Of a stretch of 64,000 bases of DNA, positions 36,427 to 45,505 are shown piece by piece. Position numbers and translations under genes: made by a program. Every line of letters begins with the position of its first letter. Position 1 is the stretch's first letter. Origin of the DNA: an uncultured Aquimarina sp. Lineage in GTDB: Bacteria; Bacteroidota; Bacteroidia; Flavobacteriales; Flavobacteriaceae. Location: positions 1 through 64,000 of the forward strand of contig CANMTP010000013.1 of NCBI GenBank assembly GCA_947500845.1, read 5' to 3'. The notes under the pieces are model-generated. The model saw only the letters and a list, made by a program, of their open reading frames with translations, did not search any database and was not told the DNA's origin.

Positions 36427-37866
36427 ATGTTTCATAACAGTTTGTTTGTTTGTTATTACAATCGCTTTTACAATTTAATAGCGATTTGTAATATAAAAAG
36501 GGCACTACCAAGGGTATCAATCTTGGTAGTGTCCATCATTCTTGCAGCTTGTAGTGAAAACAACTCTAATAAATTTAATATACAGGATTTTGGTGCAATA
36601 CCAGATGGTAGTACTGTCAATACAGAAGCTATTCAAATGGCAATTCATAAAGCCGCAGAAAACAAAGGAACAGTTATTATTCCTAAGGGGAAATTTTATA
36701 CTGGCAGCTTTACTTTAGGGCCAAATATGACCCTAGTTTTGGACGAGGGAGCAGAGTTAATTGCGTCTTCCAGAATGAACGATTACACTAACAAGAGTTT
36801 TATTTTTGCTCCAGAAGCAGATAATCTTACCATAAAAGGGAAAGGAGTTATCAATGGAAACGGAGAGTCTTTTTTTGATGAAAACTGGAATTACACTCAA
36901 AGACCACAACCTTGGATTATAATTCAGGACTCAAAAAATGTATCGATTTCCGGTATTACTTTGGTCAATAGTCCAGCTCATTGTCTGGTATTTGATTTTT
37001 GCGAAAATGTGAAAATCGACAGTCTTACTATAAAGAATCATCCAAGGAGCCCAAATACAGATGGTATTGATATTACAAACTCCAAAAATGTTTTGATAAC
37101 CAATTGTAATATCTCTTCCGGAGACGATGCCATTTGTATTAAAAACAAGAGCGGTTCAAAATATTTCGAAAATCCATGGCAAAATAGAAGTAAGTATACC
37201 GAAGATATTCTAGTAAAGAACTGTATCTTAGAAAGTGATGATGCAGCCATAAAATTAGGAACAGGGTCTGCATATCATACCAGAAACTGTAGATTTCAGG
37301 ATATCACAATAAAAAACTCTCGTTATGGTATTGCTCTCTTCATGATGGATGGAGGTATATATTCTGATATTAATTTCAAAAATATGACTATTAAAACCGG
37401 AGGAAGACAAAAGGATGAATACGGTATTTTTGTAGATACCCACAAAAGAGATAGTCTTACAGAAATTGGAACTATAAAGAATATAAATTTCAAAGATATT
37501 GATATCACTACCAATGGTTTACTTTACTTTTCTGGTTATCCTGAAAAGGAAATTTCTGAAATAACTTTAGAAAATGTAAAGGTTACTGTACCCGATGCAG
37601 ATAATACGATTACTGCAGGATGGAAAAAGCCAAAAGGCAATAAGAAAATCAAATACTGGAATAATACAGTAAGTTATATACAATCACCTGGTTCTATGAT
37701 TGTAGCTCATGCCAAAGATTTTAAAATCAAAAATCTAATGATACATCATCAGCAAGGAAAAATGGACCGTCATGGGATGTTTCTAATTGATGTAAAAGGA
37801 TTGGATACTGCGAATGTTAAAGGAAATACTCTATATAAAGAAAGCTTTGTATTTACAAAAAAGTAA
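36427..37866 (+). CDS. GH28 polygalacturonase-like lipoprotein
   Basis: 479 residues from ATG 36427. The lipobox IILAAC lies unusually far in (~Cys42), so a later non-ATG start is possible. The catalytic domain is a right-handed beta-helix with the GH28 motifs NTDGID (Asp212) and GDDAICIK (Asp233-Asp234), and a later GTGSAYHTRNCRFQDI strand repeat. The canonical GHG and RIK motifs are not obvious, as in some exo-acting relatives. Anchored to the outer membrane, it would cleave galacturonan or rhamnogalacturonan chains. A strong hairpin lies within its signal-peptide codons (36500-36534). Confidence 0.85.
   Translation: MFHNSLFVCYYNRFYNLIAICNIKRALPRVSILVVSIILAACSENNSNKFNIQDFGAIPDGSTVNTEAIQMAIHKAAENKGTVIIPKGKFYTGSFTLGPNMTLVLDEGAELIASSRMNDYTNKSFIFAPEADNLTIKGKGVINGNGESFFDENWNYTQRPQPWIIIQDSKNVSISGITLVNSPAHCLVFDFCENVKIDSLTIKNHPRSPNTDGIDITNSKNVLITNCNISSGDDAICIKNKSGSKYFENPWQNRSKYTEDILVKNCILESDDAAIKLGTGSAYHTRNCRFQDITIKNSRYGIALFMMDGGIYSDINFKNMTIKTGGRQKDEYGIFVDTHKRDSLTEIGTIKNINFKDIDITTNGLLYFSGYPEKEISEITLENVKVTVPDADNTITAGWKKPKGNKKIKYWNNTVSYIQSPGSMIVAHAKDFKIKNLMIHHQQGKMDRHGMFLIDVKGLDTANVKGNTLYKESFVFTKK
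36500..36534 (+). other. Strong hairpin in the signal-peptide coding region
   Basis: A 13-bp stem with one G-U pair: GGGCACTACCAAG (36500-36512) and CTTGGTAGTGTCC (36522-36534), with a 9-nt loop. It lies 73 bp into the GH28 gene and 125 bp after the lipoprotein stop. It could attenuate or stabilise the downstream message; no U-tract follows, so it is not a standard terminator. Confidence 0.55.
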
Positions 37867-37870
37867 ACCG

Positions 37871-39124
37871 ATGAAAATTAGAATTGCAGTTATACTTTCG
37901 ATGAGTTTTATGATTCAGGCATGCGCTCAAAAGTCTACATTACTTTTGGATCCAGAATACAAAGAAAAAATAGTCAAATCATTAAATCAAGCTATACAAC
38001 ATACCAGTGAAGCCATGATTGACGAACAAGGAATGGCCAGGGGTAATTACCATATGATTACAGGAGAATGGAAGGAATATGAAGCTGCCTGGCATACCGG
38101 ACAAGCTATTTATGGGTTGTTAGAAGCTTATAAAGTAACTAGTAATCAAAAGGCCCTTGATGAAGCTATTCGTGCTGGAAATTGGTGGGTGGGATTGCAA
38201 TTTCCTAAAGGCCATATACTAGAAGGTTATCTCAATGCCAAACATGGAAATAAGCTTGGAGAATTAATCAATACCACAACGATTGCCGATGGTACTCCAG
38301 GTTTGTTCAACCTTACCGATATGACAAACGATAAAACATATGCAGATGTGGCTACCAGTGCTGGTGCATGGATTTTAGATCATCTATATATACCAGAAGA
38401 GAGACTTAGTTATAACATTGTAGACGGCAAAACAGGAGAAGTTTGGAAAGATCGCAGCCCTCATGCACAACACCAAAGGCTACCCTTTACTATTAAGTAT
38501 GTGGCTAGACCCAATGCCGAAGGATATCTCTGGAAAGACATGTATACCCATACTGGGGAGGAACGCTATAAAAAAGCATTTCTGGAAATATGCAATAAAC
38601 TAGTTGATGACCAATCCGAAAACGGTTGGTGGATGGATTTCGAGCCTAATGATCCAGAAACGGGTAAAATTCATGGTCGATTTAATACCTGGAATGCCGA
38701 GGCATTGATTGAGGCCTATATACTTACCAAAGAACAAAAATACTTGGATGCCGCAATAAAGACGGCACACGCACTGGCCAAAGTACAAGATAAAACAGGC
38801 GTTATTTGGTATAGTAGTTATTTAGATGGAAACCACGACAAACGTAGTCCTTGTGGGAGCGCAGCAAGTTTTGCCGGGATTTTGTGGTTGCAGTTATACG
38901 AATTGGGAATTACTGATTTTGAAGAAAATATTAAACGTGCATTGGATTTTACCTTAAAAAATCAATTTAGCGAAAATCACAAAGATCCTAATTTGGCAGG
39001 AGCTTATTACGAAATTCGTCAACGAGCCAAAAAAGACGGAACATTCCAGCTGTATTATCGGGATATAGCCACCAGTTTCGGAATGCGATTTTTAAGCGAT
39101 GTGTACCAAAGTGCATACCAGTAA
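37871..39124 (+). CDS. Secreted six-hairpin (alpha/alpha barrel) glycosidase-like lipoprotein, unassigned
   Basis: 417 residues. The start at 37871 is chosen because it lies 4 bp after the GH28 stop and gives a lipobox (MIQAC, AQKS after it). The rest is helical with regularly spaced Trp/Tyr/Gly motifs typical of (alpha/alpha)6 barrels: EYEAAWHTGQAIYGLLEAY, GNWWVGLQFPKG, NTWNAEALIEAYILT, GSAASFAGILWLQL. These resemble the GH88/GH105 and related uronyl hydrolase or epimerase folds, but I do not recognise a family and no catalytic residues can be named. Between two GH28 genes it likely acts on uronate-containing oligosaccharides. Confidence 0.7.
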   Translation: MKIRIAVILSMSFMIQACAQKSTLLLDPEYKEKIVKSLNQAIQHTSEAMIDEQGMARGNYHMITGEWKEYEAAWHTGQAIYGLLEAYKVTSNQKALDEAIRAGNWWVGLQFPKGHILEGYLNAKHGNKLGELINTTTIADGTPGLFNLTDMTNDKTYADVATSAGAWILDHLYIPEERLSYNIVDGKTGEVWKDRSPHAQHQRLPFTIKYVARPNAEGYLWKDMYTHTGEERYKKAFLEICNKLVDDQSENGWWMDFEPNDPETGKIHGRFNTWNAEALIEAYILTKEQKYLDAAIKTAHALAKVQDKTGVIWYSSYLDGNHDKRSPCGSAASFAGILWLQLYELGITDFEENIKRALDFTLKNQFSENHKDPNLAGAYYEIRQRAKKDGTFQLYYRDIATSFGMRFLSDVYQSAYQ

Positions 39125-39165
39125 GAAGATCGTCTTCTTATTGAGGTAAGTAAAAAACATATTTA

Positions 39166-40566
39166 ATGAAAAAAATACTTCTCATACTTATTCTAATAAT
39201 AACCACCTCTTGCAAAAAGAATCAGAATGCACAGTGTAGTTTTGATGAGAACTATGCCCAGGCCAAAATAGACACGGCTTGGAATCTTACAATGCCCAAT
39301 ATTTTGAAGCAAATTATTCCACCCACATTCAAGGATACCACCTATTCAATTTCTGATACCCTTAATTTTAGAGAAACTATTAATAAAGTAATTGAGCAGG
39401 TATCTGTAAATGGCGGAGGAACTATAAGCGTGGCACCAGGGGATTACTTTGTAAAAGGTTCCATTTTTATGAAATCTAATGTGAATTTACACCTTTCGGA
39501 AGATGTGGTTTTAAATTTTTCTCCAAACCATGAAGATTATCTACCGGTAGTAAAAATGAGATGGGAGGGCACTTTTATTATGAATTACTCTCCGTTGATT
39601 TATGCCATTGAACAAGAAAATATAGCGATTACGGGTAAAGGGATAATCGATGGTCATTGTGAAGAAATCTGGGCATCCTGGAAACAAAAGCAAAAACCTG
39701 ATAAAATGCTCGCCAGGCAGATGGGAAATGATAAAATACCATTAGAAGAGCGTGTATTTGGAGAAGGACATTTTCTACGCCCAACAGGGATTCAATTTAT
39801 CGAATGCAAGAATATTCTTTTTGAAGATTTTACTATAAAAAGCACTCCGTTTTGGACCATCAATCCGATTCTTTCAGAAAATATTACCGTAAGAAGACTG
39901 AATATTCAACGCGGTATAACCAATGACGATGGTATTGATCCTGAAAGTTGCAAAAATGTATTGATCGAGCATTGTGTAATCAATACGCATGATGATTGTA
40001 TTGCGATCAAAGCGGGTCGTGATCAGGATGGATGGTCGTATCCTCCTTCAGAAAATATCATTATCCGGAATAACGATTTTACCAATATTGTAGGGAGCGG
40101 ATTTTGTATTGGTTCAGAAATGTCAGCAGGTGTACGCAATGTATTTGCCGAAAATAATATCCTTCGAGGTAGTGATAAGCATGCCTTTCAATTTAAAAGT
40201 AATCCAGATCGAGGAGGTTTTATTGAAGAGGTATATATGAGAAATATACAGGTGATGAACCCAGTAAAGTATGGATTCGAATTTACAACAGATTATAAAG
40301 GATGGCGGGGCAATCAATATTTTGTGAAGTATAATAATTTTTATTTTCAGAATATAACTTTAGAAGAAGCTTCAGAGATTTCAATCAAAATTAACGGACG
40401 AGAAGAAGAAAATATTTATAAGATCTATATGGAAGATATTTCCGTGAAAAGATCCCCGACTCCTGTAATTGCCAATCATACCAAAGACTTATTGCTGAAG
40501 AATATTTCCGTAAACGGAAAAATAATTTCAGAAAAAGATATCAATACAACTCAAGAAAAGAAATAG
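39166..40566 (+). CDS. GH28 exo-polygalacturonase-like lipoprotein
   Basis: 466 residues with lipobox TTSC (Cys16, then KKNQN). The beta-helix carries the GH28 catalytic acids: Asp254-Asp255 in NDDGIDPES and Asp276-Asp277 in THDDCIAIKAGR. Downstream are GSGFCIGSEMSAGVRNV and FQFKSNPDRGG. The extended segment before the core (GHCEEIWASWKQKQKP, GHFLRPTGIQFIEC) is typical of exo-acting bacterial GH28 enzymes that release galacturonate from chain ends. It is membrane-anchored, acts outside the cytoplasm and would feed the TRAP transporter and UxaC. Same operon as its neighbours. Confidence 0.9.
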   Translation: MKKILLILILIITTSCKKNQNAQCSFDENYAQAKIDTAWNLTMPNILKQIIPPTFKDTTYSISDTLNFRETINKVIEQVSVNGGGTISVAPGDYFVKGSIFMKSNVNLHLSEDVVLNFSPNHEDYLPVVKMRWEGTFIMNYSPLIYAIEQENIAITGKGIIDGHCEEIWASWKQKQKPDKMLARQMGNDKIPLEERVFGEGHFLRPTGIQFIECKNILFEDFTIKSTPFWTINPILSENITVRRLNIQRGITNDDGIDPESCKNVLIEHCVINTHDDCIAIKAGRDQDGWSYPPSENIIIRNNDFTNIVGSGFCIGSEMSAGVRNVFAENNILRGSDKHAFQFKSNPDRGGFIEEVYMRNIQVMNPVKYGFEFTTDYKGWRGNQYFVKYNNFYFQNITLEEASEISIKINGREEENIYKIYMEDISVKRSPTPVIANHTKDLLLKNISVNGKIISEKDINTTQEKK

Positions 40567-40568
40567 AT

Positions 40569-41867
40569 ATGTTGGATAGACGTAAATTCCTTAGAAAAAC
40601 TGCAACCTTAGGAGCAGCTGCCGCAACGCTACCCATTTTGGCTTGCACAGATACTTCCAGTAAAAATAAGGATACCAAGTTAGAGGTCAAAACTTCGAAT
40701 CTATATATTCCCAAAAACATAGAAGAACAAATTACCGCTAGGGTCAAAAAAGAATTGACTTCTGCAGTAATTATAGATAAGATCGAGGTAGTGGTAACAC
40801 GTAAACGGTACTTTACCAGGGTAACCGATAAAGATGGCAATCAAGGTGTGGCTGCCATGAATCCTAATCGTTTTAAAAGTACCGAAACCATCTTTAAGAA
40901 ACTAGCAGCAGTCAACTTTATTGGTAAAGATGCCAGAGAAATTGCTCATCTTCCTGGTGAGATCCTAAAGTTAGAACGCAACTATAAGTTCGTAGGTTTG
41001 CCCTATTGGAACGCTGTAGGTACAATTGAAATTGCCATTTGGGATTTACTTGGAAAATTGGTAAATATACCTGTTCATCATTTTTTAGGAAAGCAAGTGC
41101 GAAAAGAGTATCCCGTTTATATCTCCAGTCTTGAAAGAGAAAAACCTTTTGAAGAAGAAACAGAACGTATTCAAAAAACGGTAGAGGTTACAGGTTCCAC
41201 GGCAACCAAAATTAAAGTCGGAGGCCGTATGAAAAATATAGAACCTTACATTACAAGAACCAATCAGTTCGTACCTCATGTTCGCCAAACCTTTGGAGAC
41301 GATTTTACAATTTATGTAGATGGAAACAGCTCTTATACGGCTGAAGAAGCTATCGAAGTATTAAAAATGTTAGAAAGTCATGATATTAAGTTCTTTGAAG
41401 AGCCCTGCTACTGGCAAGATATATGGTCTCATAAATTAGTAAAGGAATCGGCGACTACATGTGCGATTGCCGGGGGAGAACAGGACAGCAGTTTTGATCA
41501 GTTCAGATTAATGTGCGAAATCAAGGCGATGGATATTCTACAACCCGATGTGTATTACCATGGAGGAATTGTAAGAACACTCAAAATATCGCATATGGCT
41601 GCGCACTACGGAGTAGGGTTTACCCCACATTCTCCCAAGGCTGGCCCAATGGCTGCAGCACCTATGCAAATTTTTGCTATCTGCCCTGTTTTAACTGGTC
41701 ATCAAGAATATCGTGCAGGAGGAGAAAATAAACAAAAGAGTTGGCATACTCCTGTACTTCCAAAAAATGGTAATATGTCCATTTTTACAGCTCCGGGATT
41801 AGGTGTTGAATATACCAGAGATATTTGGAAAGAAGAAAAAATATACTGGACTTCAAAAGATATATAA
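40569..41867 (+). CDS. Tat-exported enolase-superfamily (mandelate racemase-like) lipoprotein
   Basis: 432 residues, 2 bp after the GH28 gene. The N-terminus has a twin-arginine motif (DRRKFLRKTATLG) and then a lipobox (LPILAC), so the folded protein is probably exported and lipidated. The enolase-superfamily active site is complete: Lys214-x-Lys216, metal ligands Asp251 (VDGNSS), Glu277 (FEEP) and Glu304 (GGEQ), and an Asp327/His354 dyad. The superfamily abstracts a proton alpha to a carboxylate, giving acid-sugar dehydratases or epimerases. A uronate or aldonate substrate is likely. An export signal is unusual, since dehydratases of this type normally act in the cytosol. Confidence 0.85.
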   Translation: MLDRRKFLRKTATLGAAAATLPILACTDTSSKNKDTKLEVKTSNLYIPKNIEEQITARVKKELTSAVIIDKIEVVVTRKRYFTRVTDKDGNQGVAAMNPNRFKSTETIFKKLAAVNFIGKDAREIAHLPGEILKLERNYKFVGLPYWNAVGTIEIAIWDLLGKLVNIPVHHFLGKQVRKEYPVYISSLEREKPFEEETERIQKTVEVTGSTATKIKVGGRMKNIEPYITRTNQFVPHVRQTFGDDFTIYVDGNSSYTAEEAIEVLKMLESHDIKFFEEPCYWQDIWSHKLVKESATTCAIAGGEQDSSFDQFRLMCEIKAMDILQPDVYYHGGIVRTLKISHMAAHYGVGFTPHSPKAGPMAAAPMQIFAICPVLTGHQEYRAGGENKQKSWHTPVLPKNGNMSIFTAPGLGVEYTRDIWKEEKIYWTSKDI

Positions 41868-41871
41868 AAAC

Positions 41872-43767
41872 ATGAATCATATGAAAAGAATTATGTATTC
41901 TCCCCTCAAAAGGAGTTTAAGAGGGATGTTATTCAAATTAATATTTCTAAGTTTTGTAAATACCCTTGTCGCCCAAACCCCACTATTACAAAATGTATAT
42001 AATCGTGAAACTACTTCGCTTAATGGTAACTGGAAATTTGTAATTGATCCCTATGAAACAGGATATCGCAATCATCGCAACTGGACGCCTTTTGATCAGG
42101 CTGAATCCACCAAGGAATCCGCAAAACCATATTATAGCGATAAGGTCATTAAGGAACGATGGGATCGTGTGGAGTATAACTTCAACACCTCTGCAGAGAT
42201 TAAAGTTCCTGGAGATTGGAATTCTCAGGACCGTATGCTGTTATACTACGAGGGATCTGTTTGGTATCGAACTACGTTTGATTATTCTGTGGATGGAGAA
42301 AATAAGCTGTTTATCTATTTTGGAGCAGCGAATTATCAAACAGATGTGTATGTAAACGGACAAAAAGTTGGACAACATCTAGGCGGTTTTGACCCGTTTA
42401 ATTTTGATATTACCGATGTGGTTAAGCCAAAAGGGAATTCTCTAATGGTTCGGGTCGATAATCGAAGAGAAAAACATCGTGTGCCCAATTATACCACAGA
42501 TTGGTGGAATTATGGCGGAATTACAAGAGATGTAAAACTAGTAGAACTTCCTTCAACCTATATTCAAGATTATTTTATTCAATTGGATAAAGACAACTCG
42601 AAGAGTATTAAAGGATATGTGCAGTTGGCAGGAAAGTCCGCACAAAGTAATGTGTCAATTTCCATTCCTGAAGCCAAGGTTAATTTCTCTGGAACTCCAG
42701 ATGAAACTGGCCGTGTAAACTTTGAGATTCCTGTAAAAAAGATCAAAAAGTGGTATCCAAAACGACCAAAATTATACGATGTAAATATTAAAGCAGGAAA
42801 CGATAAGCTGGTAGATCAAATTGGTTTTAGAACTATAGAAACCAAAGGGGCTGATATCCTATTAAATGGGCACTCGATCTTTTTACGAGGTATAAGTCTG
42901 CATGAGGAAAATCCAATTAAGGTGGGACGCGCCAGATCTTTAGAAGATGCGCAGATGCAAATGGGTTGGGCCAAAGAGTTGAACTGTAACTTCATTCGCT
43001 TAGCACATTATCCGCATAATGAAAATATGCCCAGATTAGCTGATGAGCTGGGGTTGTTACTTTGGGAAGAAATTCCTGTGTATTGGGGGATCGATTATGA
43101 AAATCCAGAGGCATTTAATCAAGCCAAAAGTCAATTAGAAACTCTGGTGCACCGCGATAAGAATCGTGCTAGTGTAATTGTATGGTCGCTTGCTAATGAA
43201 ACGCCTGATACAGAATCGAGATTAGGATTTCTTCGTGAGCTCAAGAAAATAGCCACCGACATTGACAATACGCGTTTTATTAGCGCCGCTTTAGAACGTA
43301 ATGAAAAAGATGTACAAGATGTGGTGAAAATCCCAGATCCTTTTGCGGCAGATGTAGATATGCTGGCTTGTAACGAATACATTGGTTGGTACTCTGGATT
43401 ACCCGAAAAATGTGATAAGGTGACTTGGCAGTTACCAGTAGACAAACCTTTTTTTGTAAGTGAGTTTGGAGGGGGTGCTTTGTATAATTACCATGGAGAT
43501 AAATTAACTCGATGGACAGAGGAATATCAGGAATACTTGTACCAGGAGCAGATCAAAATGCTTAAGAAAATACCTAGTCTTCGAGGGATGACTCCATGGA
43601 TTTTGGCAGATTTCAGGTCTCCCCGTAGAAACCTTCCCATTATTCAGGATGGTTGGAACAGAAAAGGACTGATCTCTGATGGAGGTTTTAAGAAGAAAGC
43701 TTTTTATGTGTTAAAAGCTTATTATGATGAAATGGAAAAGATGTACACTTATCAAATAAAAGACTAG
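41872..43767 (+). CDS. GH2 beta-glucuronidase-like enzyme
   Basis: 631 residues from ATG 41872, 4 bp after the enolase-superfamily gene. It has a signal peptide (to LVAQ), then the GH2 sugar-binding jelly roll (~45-235), immunoglobulin-like domain, and TIM barrel (~330-631). The acid/base is Glu443 (WSLANE) and the nucleophile Glu531 (VSEFGGG). An N-x-K motif (Asn596-Arg-Lys598 in WNRKGL) corresponds to the residues that bind the C6 carboxylate in beta-glucuronidases, so glucuronate (or galacturonate) is favoured over galactose. Extracytoplasmic; last gene of the operon starting at the TonB receptor. Confidence 0.88.
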   Translation: MNHMKRIMYSPLKRSLRGMLFKLIFLSFVNTLVAQTPLLQNVYNRETTSLNGNWKFVIDPYETGYRNHRNWTPFDQAESTKESAKPYYSDKVIKERWDRVEYNFNTSAEIKVPGDWNSQDRMLLYYEGSVWYRTTFDYSVDGENKLFIYFGAANYQTDVYVNGQKVGQHLGGFDPFNFDITDVVKPKGNSLMVRVDNRREKHRVPNYTTDWWNYGGITRDVKLVELPSTYIQDYFIQLDKDNSKSIKGYVQLAGKSAQSNVSISIPEAKVNFSGTPDETGRVNFEIPVKKIKKWYPKRPKLYDVNIKAGNDKLVDQIGFRTIETKGADILLNGHSIFLRGISLHEENPIKVGRARSLEDAQMQMGWAKELNCNFIRLAHYPHNENMPRLADELGLLLWEEIPVYWGIDYENPEAFNQAKSQLETLVHRDKNRASVIVWSLANETPDTESRLGFLRELKKIATDIDNTRFISAALERNEKDVQDVVKIPDPFAADVDMLACNEYIGWYSGLPEKCDKVTWQLPVDKPFFVSEFGGGALYNYHGDKLTRWTEEYQEYLYQEQIKMLKKIPSLRGMTPWILADFRSPRRNLPIIQDGWNRKGLISDGGFKKKAFYVLKAYYDEMEKMYTYQIKD

Positions 43768-43978
43768 GCAATATTCGATCTAAAGAGCATGTCTATTAGT
43801 ATAACTATTGAGTTATGGTTTCTATAAAAAAGGAAATTATCACTAAAGGAAGAAGAATGTGAAGATTAAATGTCTTCAAAGATATCTCAGCAAGATAATT
43901 TTAGAAAATATCTAACAGTAAATGCAAGAGCAAATTTCTGTTTTTCAATTGAAATATTAGAATACCAGATCGAGGACA

Positions 43979-44278
43979 GTTTATGATATATTATCTGAGA
44001 CTATTCAGAATCTGCAAAAGAAAGGCTATACCTAGTATTTTAATTTACTACCGGATTGTATAGAATGCAAAGGACTAGAATATAGATTAGTTCCAGATCA
44101 ATTTGAAATAGAAGAGGTATATCGTTTTGAAGGTGATAAAGACCCATTTGATTGTTCAGTCTTTTATGCAATCCTTTCAGAAGGCTATCATATTAAAGGT
44201 ATTCTTAGTTGATATATATGGCGCCATGCTAATTCGTTAAATGTTGATAAGATAAAAAAGCTTAAATATAAACCCTGA
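43979..44278 (+). pseudogene. Decayed small hypothetical gene with two in-frame stops
   Basis: One frame from about 43979 to TGA 44276-44278 reads TVYDILSETIQNLQKKGYT, stop TAG (44033-44035), YFNLLPDCIECKGLEY.., stop TGA (44210-44212), and a tail ending KLKYKP. The pattern (NL-KKGYT-FNL-P-CIEC, then VYRFEG) matches a small flavobacterial family that databases often label phosphoribosylpyrophosphate synthetase, although it is too small for that. The start codon region is lost. The remaining part of the 43768-44320 gap shows no other gene. Confidence 0.7.
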
Positions 44279-44320
44279 TTATCAATGGTTTATATAATTT
44301 TCATCCTATCAACATAAATT

Positions 44321-45490
44321 TTAGTTCATTCCTGCTATAATTCCTAATTCTAGTCCACGTAACTCAGCCAATCCTTTTAAACGGCCTATTGCAGTATATC
44401 CTGGATTTGTTTTTTTGTGTAAGTCATCTAGTATTTGATGTCCATGATCGGGGCGCATTGGCAACGATTTTTTTCTTTTTTGTTGTAAGCGAATCAATTC
44501 TTTCATCACATCGTACATCGGGACATTGCCTTCTAAGTGGTTAGCTTCATAAAAGTTTCCTTCTGCGTCTCGGTTAATGCTTCTTAAATGTATAAAATGG
44601 ATATGATCTCCAAATTCTCGAATCATTTGAGGTAAATTGTTATCATCTCTTACTCCAAAGGAACCTGTACAGAATGTGATTCCATTATAAGGGCTATATG
44701 TTTGGGAAAGAATACGTTTTACATTGGCCGAGGTACTTACAACTCTAGGTAATCCAAATATGGGGAAAGGAGGATCGTCTGGATGTATGGCCATAAAAAC
44801 TCCTTGCTCTTCTGCTATTGGAATAATTTCATCCAAAAATAATTTGAGGTTTTCTGCTAATGTATATTCATTGATATTTTGATAAGTATCTAAAGCTTGC
44901 TGAAATTGTTTTAAACTATATCCTTCTTCCGCACCGGGTAAGCCGGCTATTATAGTTTTTGTTAAGGTATCTATCTCTTTTTTTGAAAGATTTTTATAAT
45001 ATATCTTCCCTTTTTCTAATTGTTCTTTGGTATAGTCTGTTTGCGCATTGGGTCTCTTTAGAATGAAACAATCAAAAGCGACTAATGCTTGTATCTCAAG
45101 CCTAAGTGCCTTGGCACCATTTGGAAGTTCAAATTCTAGATTTGTTCGAGTCCAGTCTAGTACCGGCATAAAATTGTAGCATATGGTATATATGCCTTGA
45201 GAAGCTAGATTTTTGATGCTTGTTTTATAGTTTTCAATATACGTTTTATAGTTTCCACTTCTTGTTTTTATATTTTCGTGTATGGGGATACTTTCTACAA
45301 CTGACCAATGAAGTCCGCTATTTTCTATTATTTTTTTTCTAATATTAATTTCAGATGTGGTCCAGACTTGTCCATTGGGGATGTGATGTAAGGCGGTAAC
45401 AATTCCAGTAGCACCTGCCTGCTGGATGTAGGATAAGCTTACGGGATCATCAGGTCCGTACCATCGCATAGTTTGTTCTAATCTCTTCAT
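44321..45490 (-). CDS. uxuA: Mannonate dehydratase
   Basis: 389 residues, the usual UxuA length. Starts [26 protein letters not shown], with [17 protein letters not shown] following. It contains [47 protein letters not shown] and [12 protein letters not shown], the conserved metal-binding His/Cys/Asp clusters of the TIM-barrel UxuA family. It dehydrates D-mannonate to 2-keto-3-deoxygluconate (KDG), completing the glucuronate branch. It is 15 bp downstream of the SDR gene in the uxaA-SDR-uxuA operon. Confidence 0.96.
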   Translation of the reverse strand: MKRLEQTMRWYGPDDPVSLSYIQQAGATGIVTALHHIPNGQVWTTSEINIRKKIIENSGLHWSVVESIPIHENIKTRSGNYKTYIENYKTSIKNLASQGIYTICYNFMPVLDWTRTNLEFELPNGAKALRLEIQALVAFDCFILKRPNAQTDYTKEQLEKGKIYYKNLSKKEIDTLTKTIIAGLPGAEEGYSLKQFQQALDTYQNINEYTLAENLKLFLDEIIPIAEEQGVFMAIHPDDPPFPIFGLPRVVSTSANVKRILSQTYSPYNGITFCTGSFGVRDDNNLPQMIREFGDHIHFIHLRSINRDAEGNFYEANHLEGNVPMYDVMKELIRLQQKRKKSLPMRPDHGHQILDDLHKKTNPGYTAIGRLKGLAELRGLELGIIAGMN

Positions 45491-45505
45491 TTTGAATCCA
45501 TCTTT

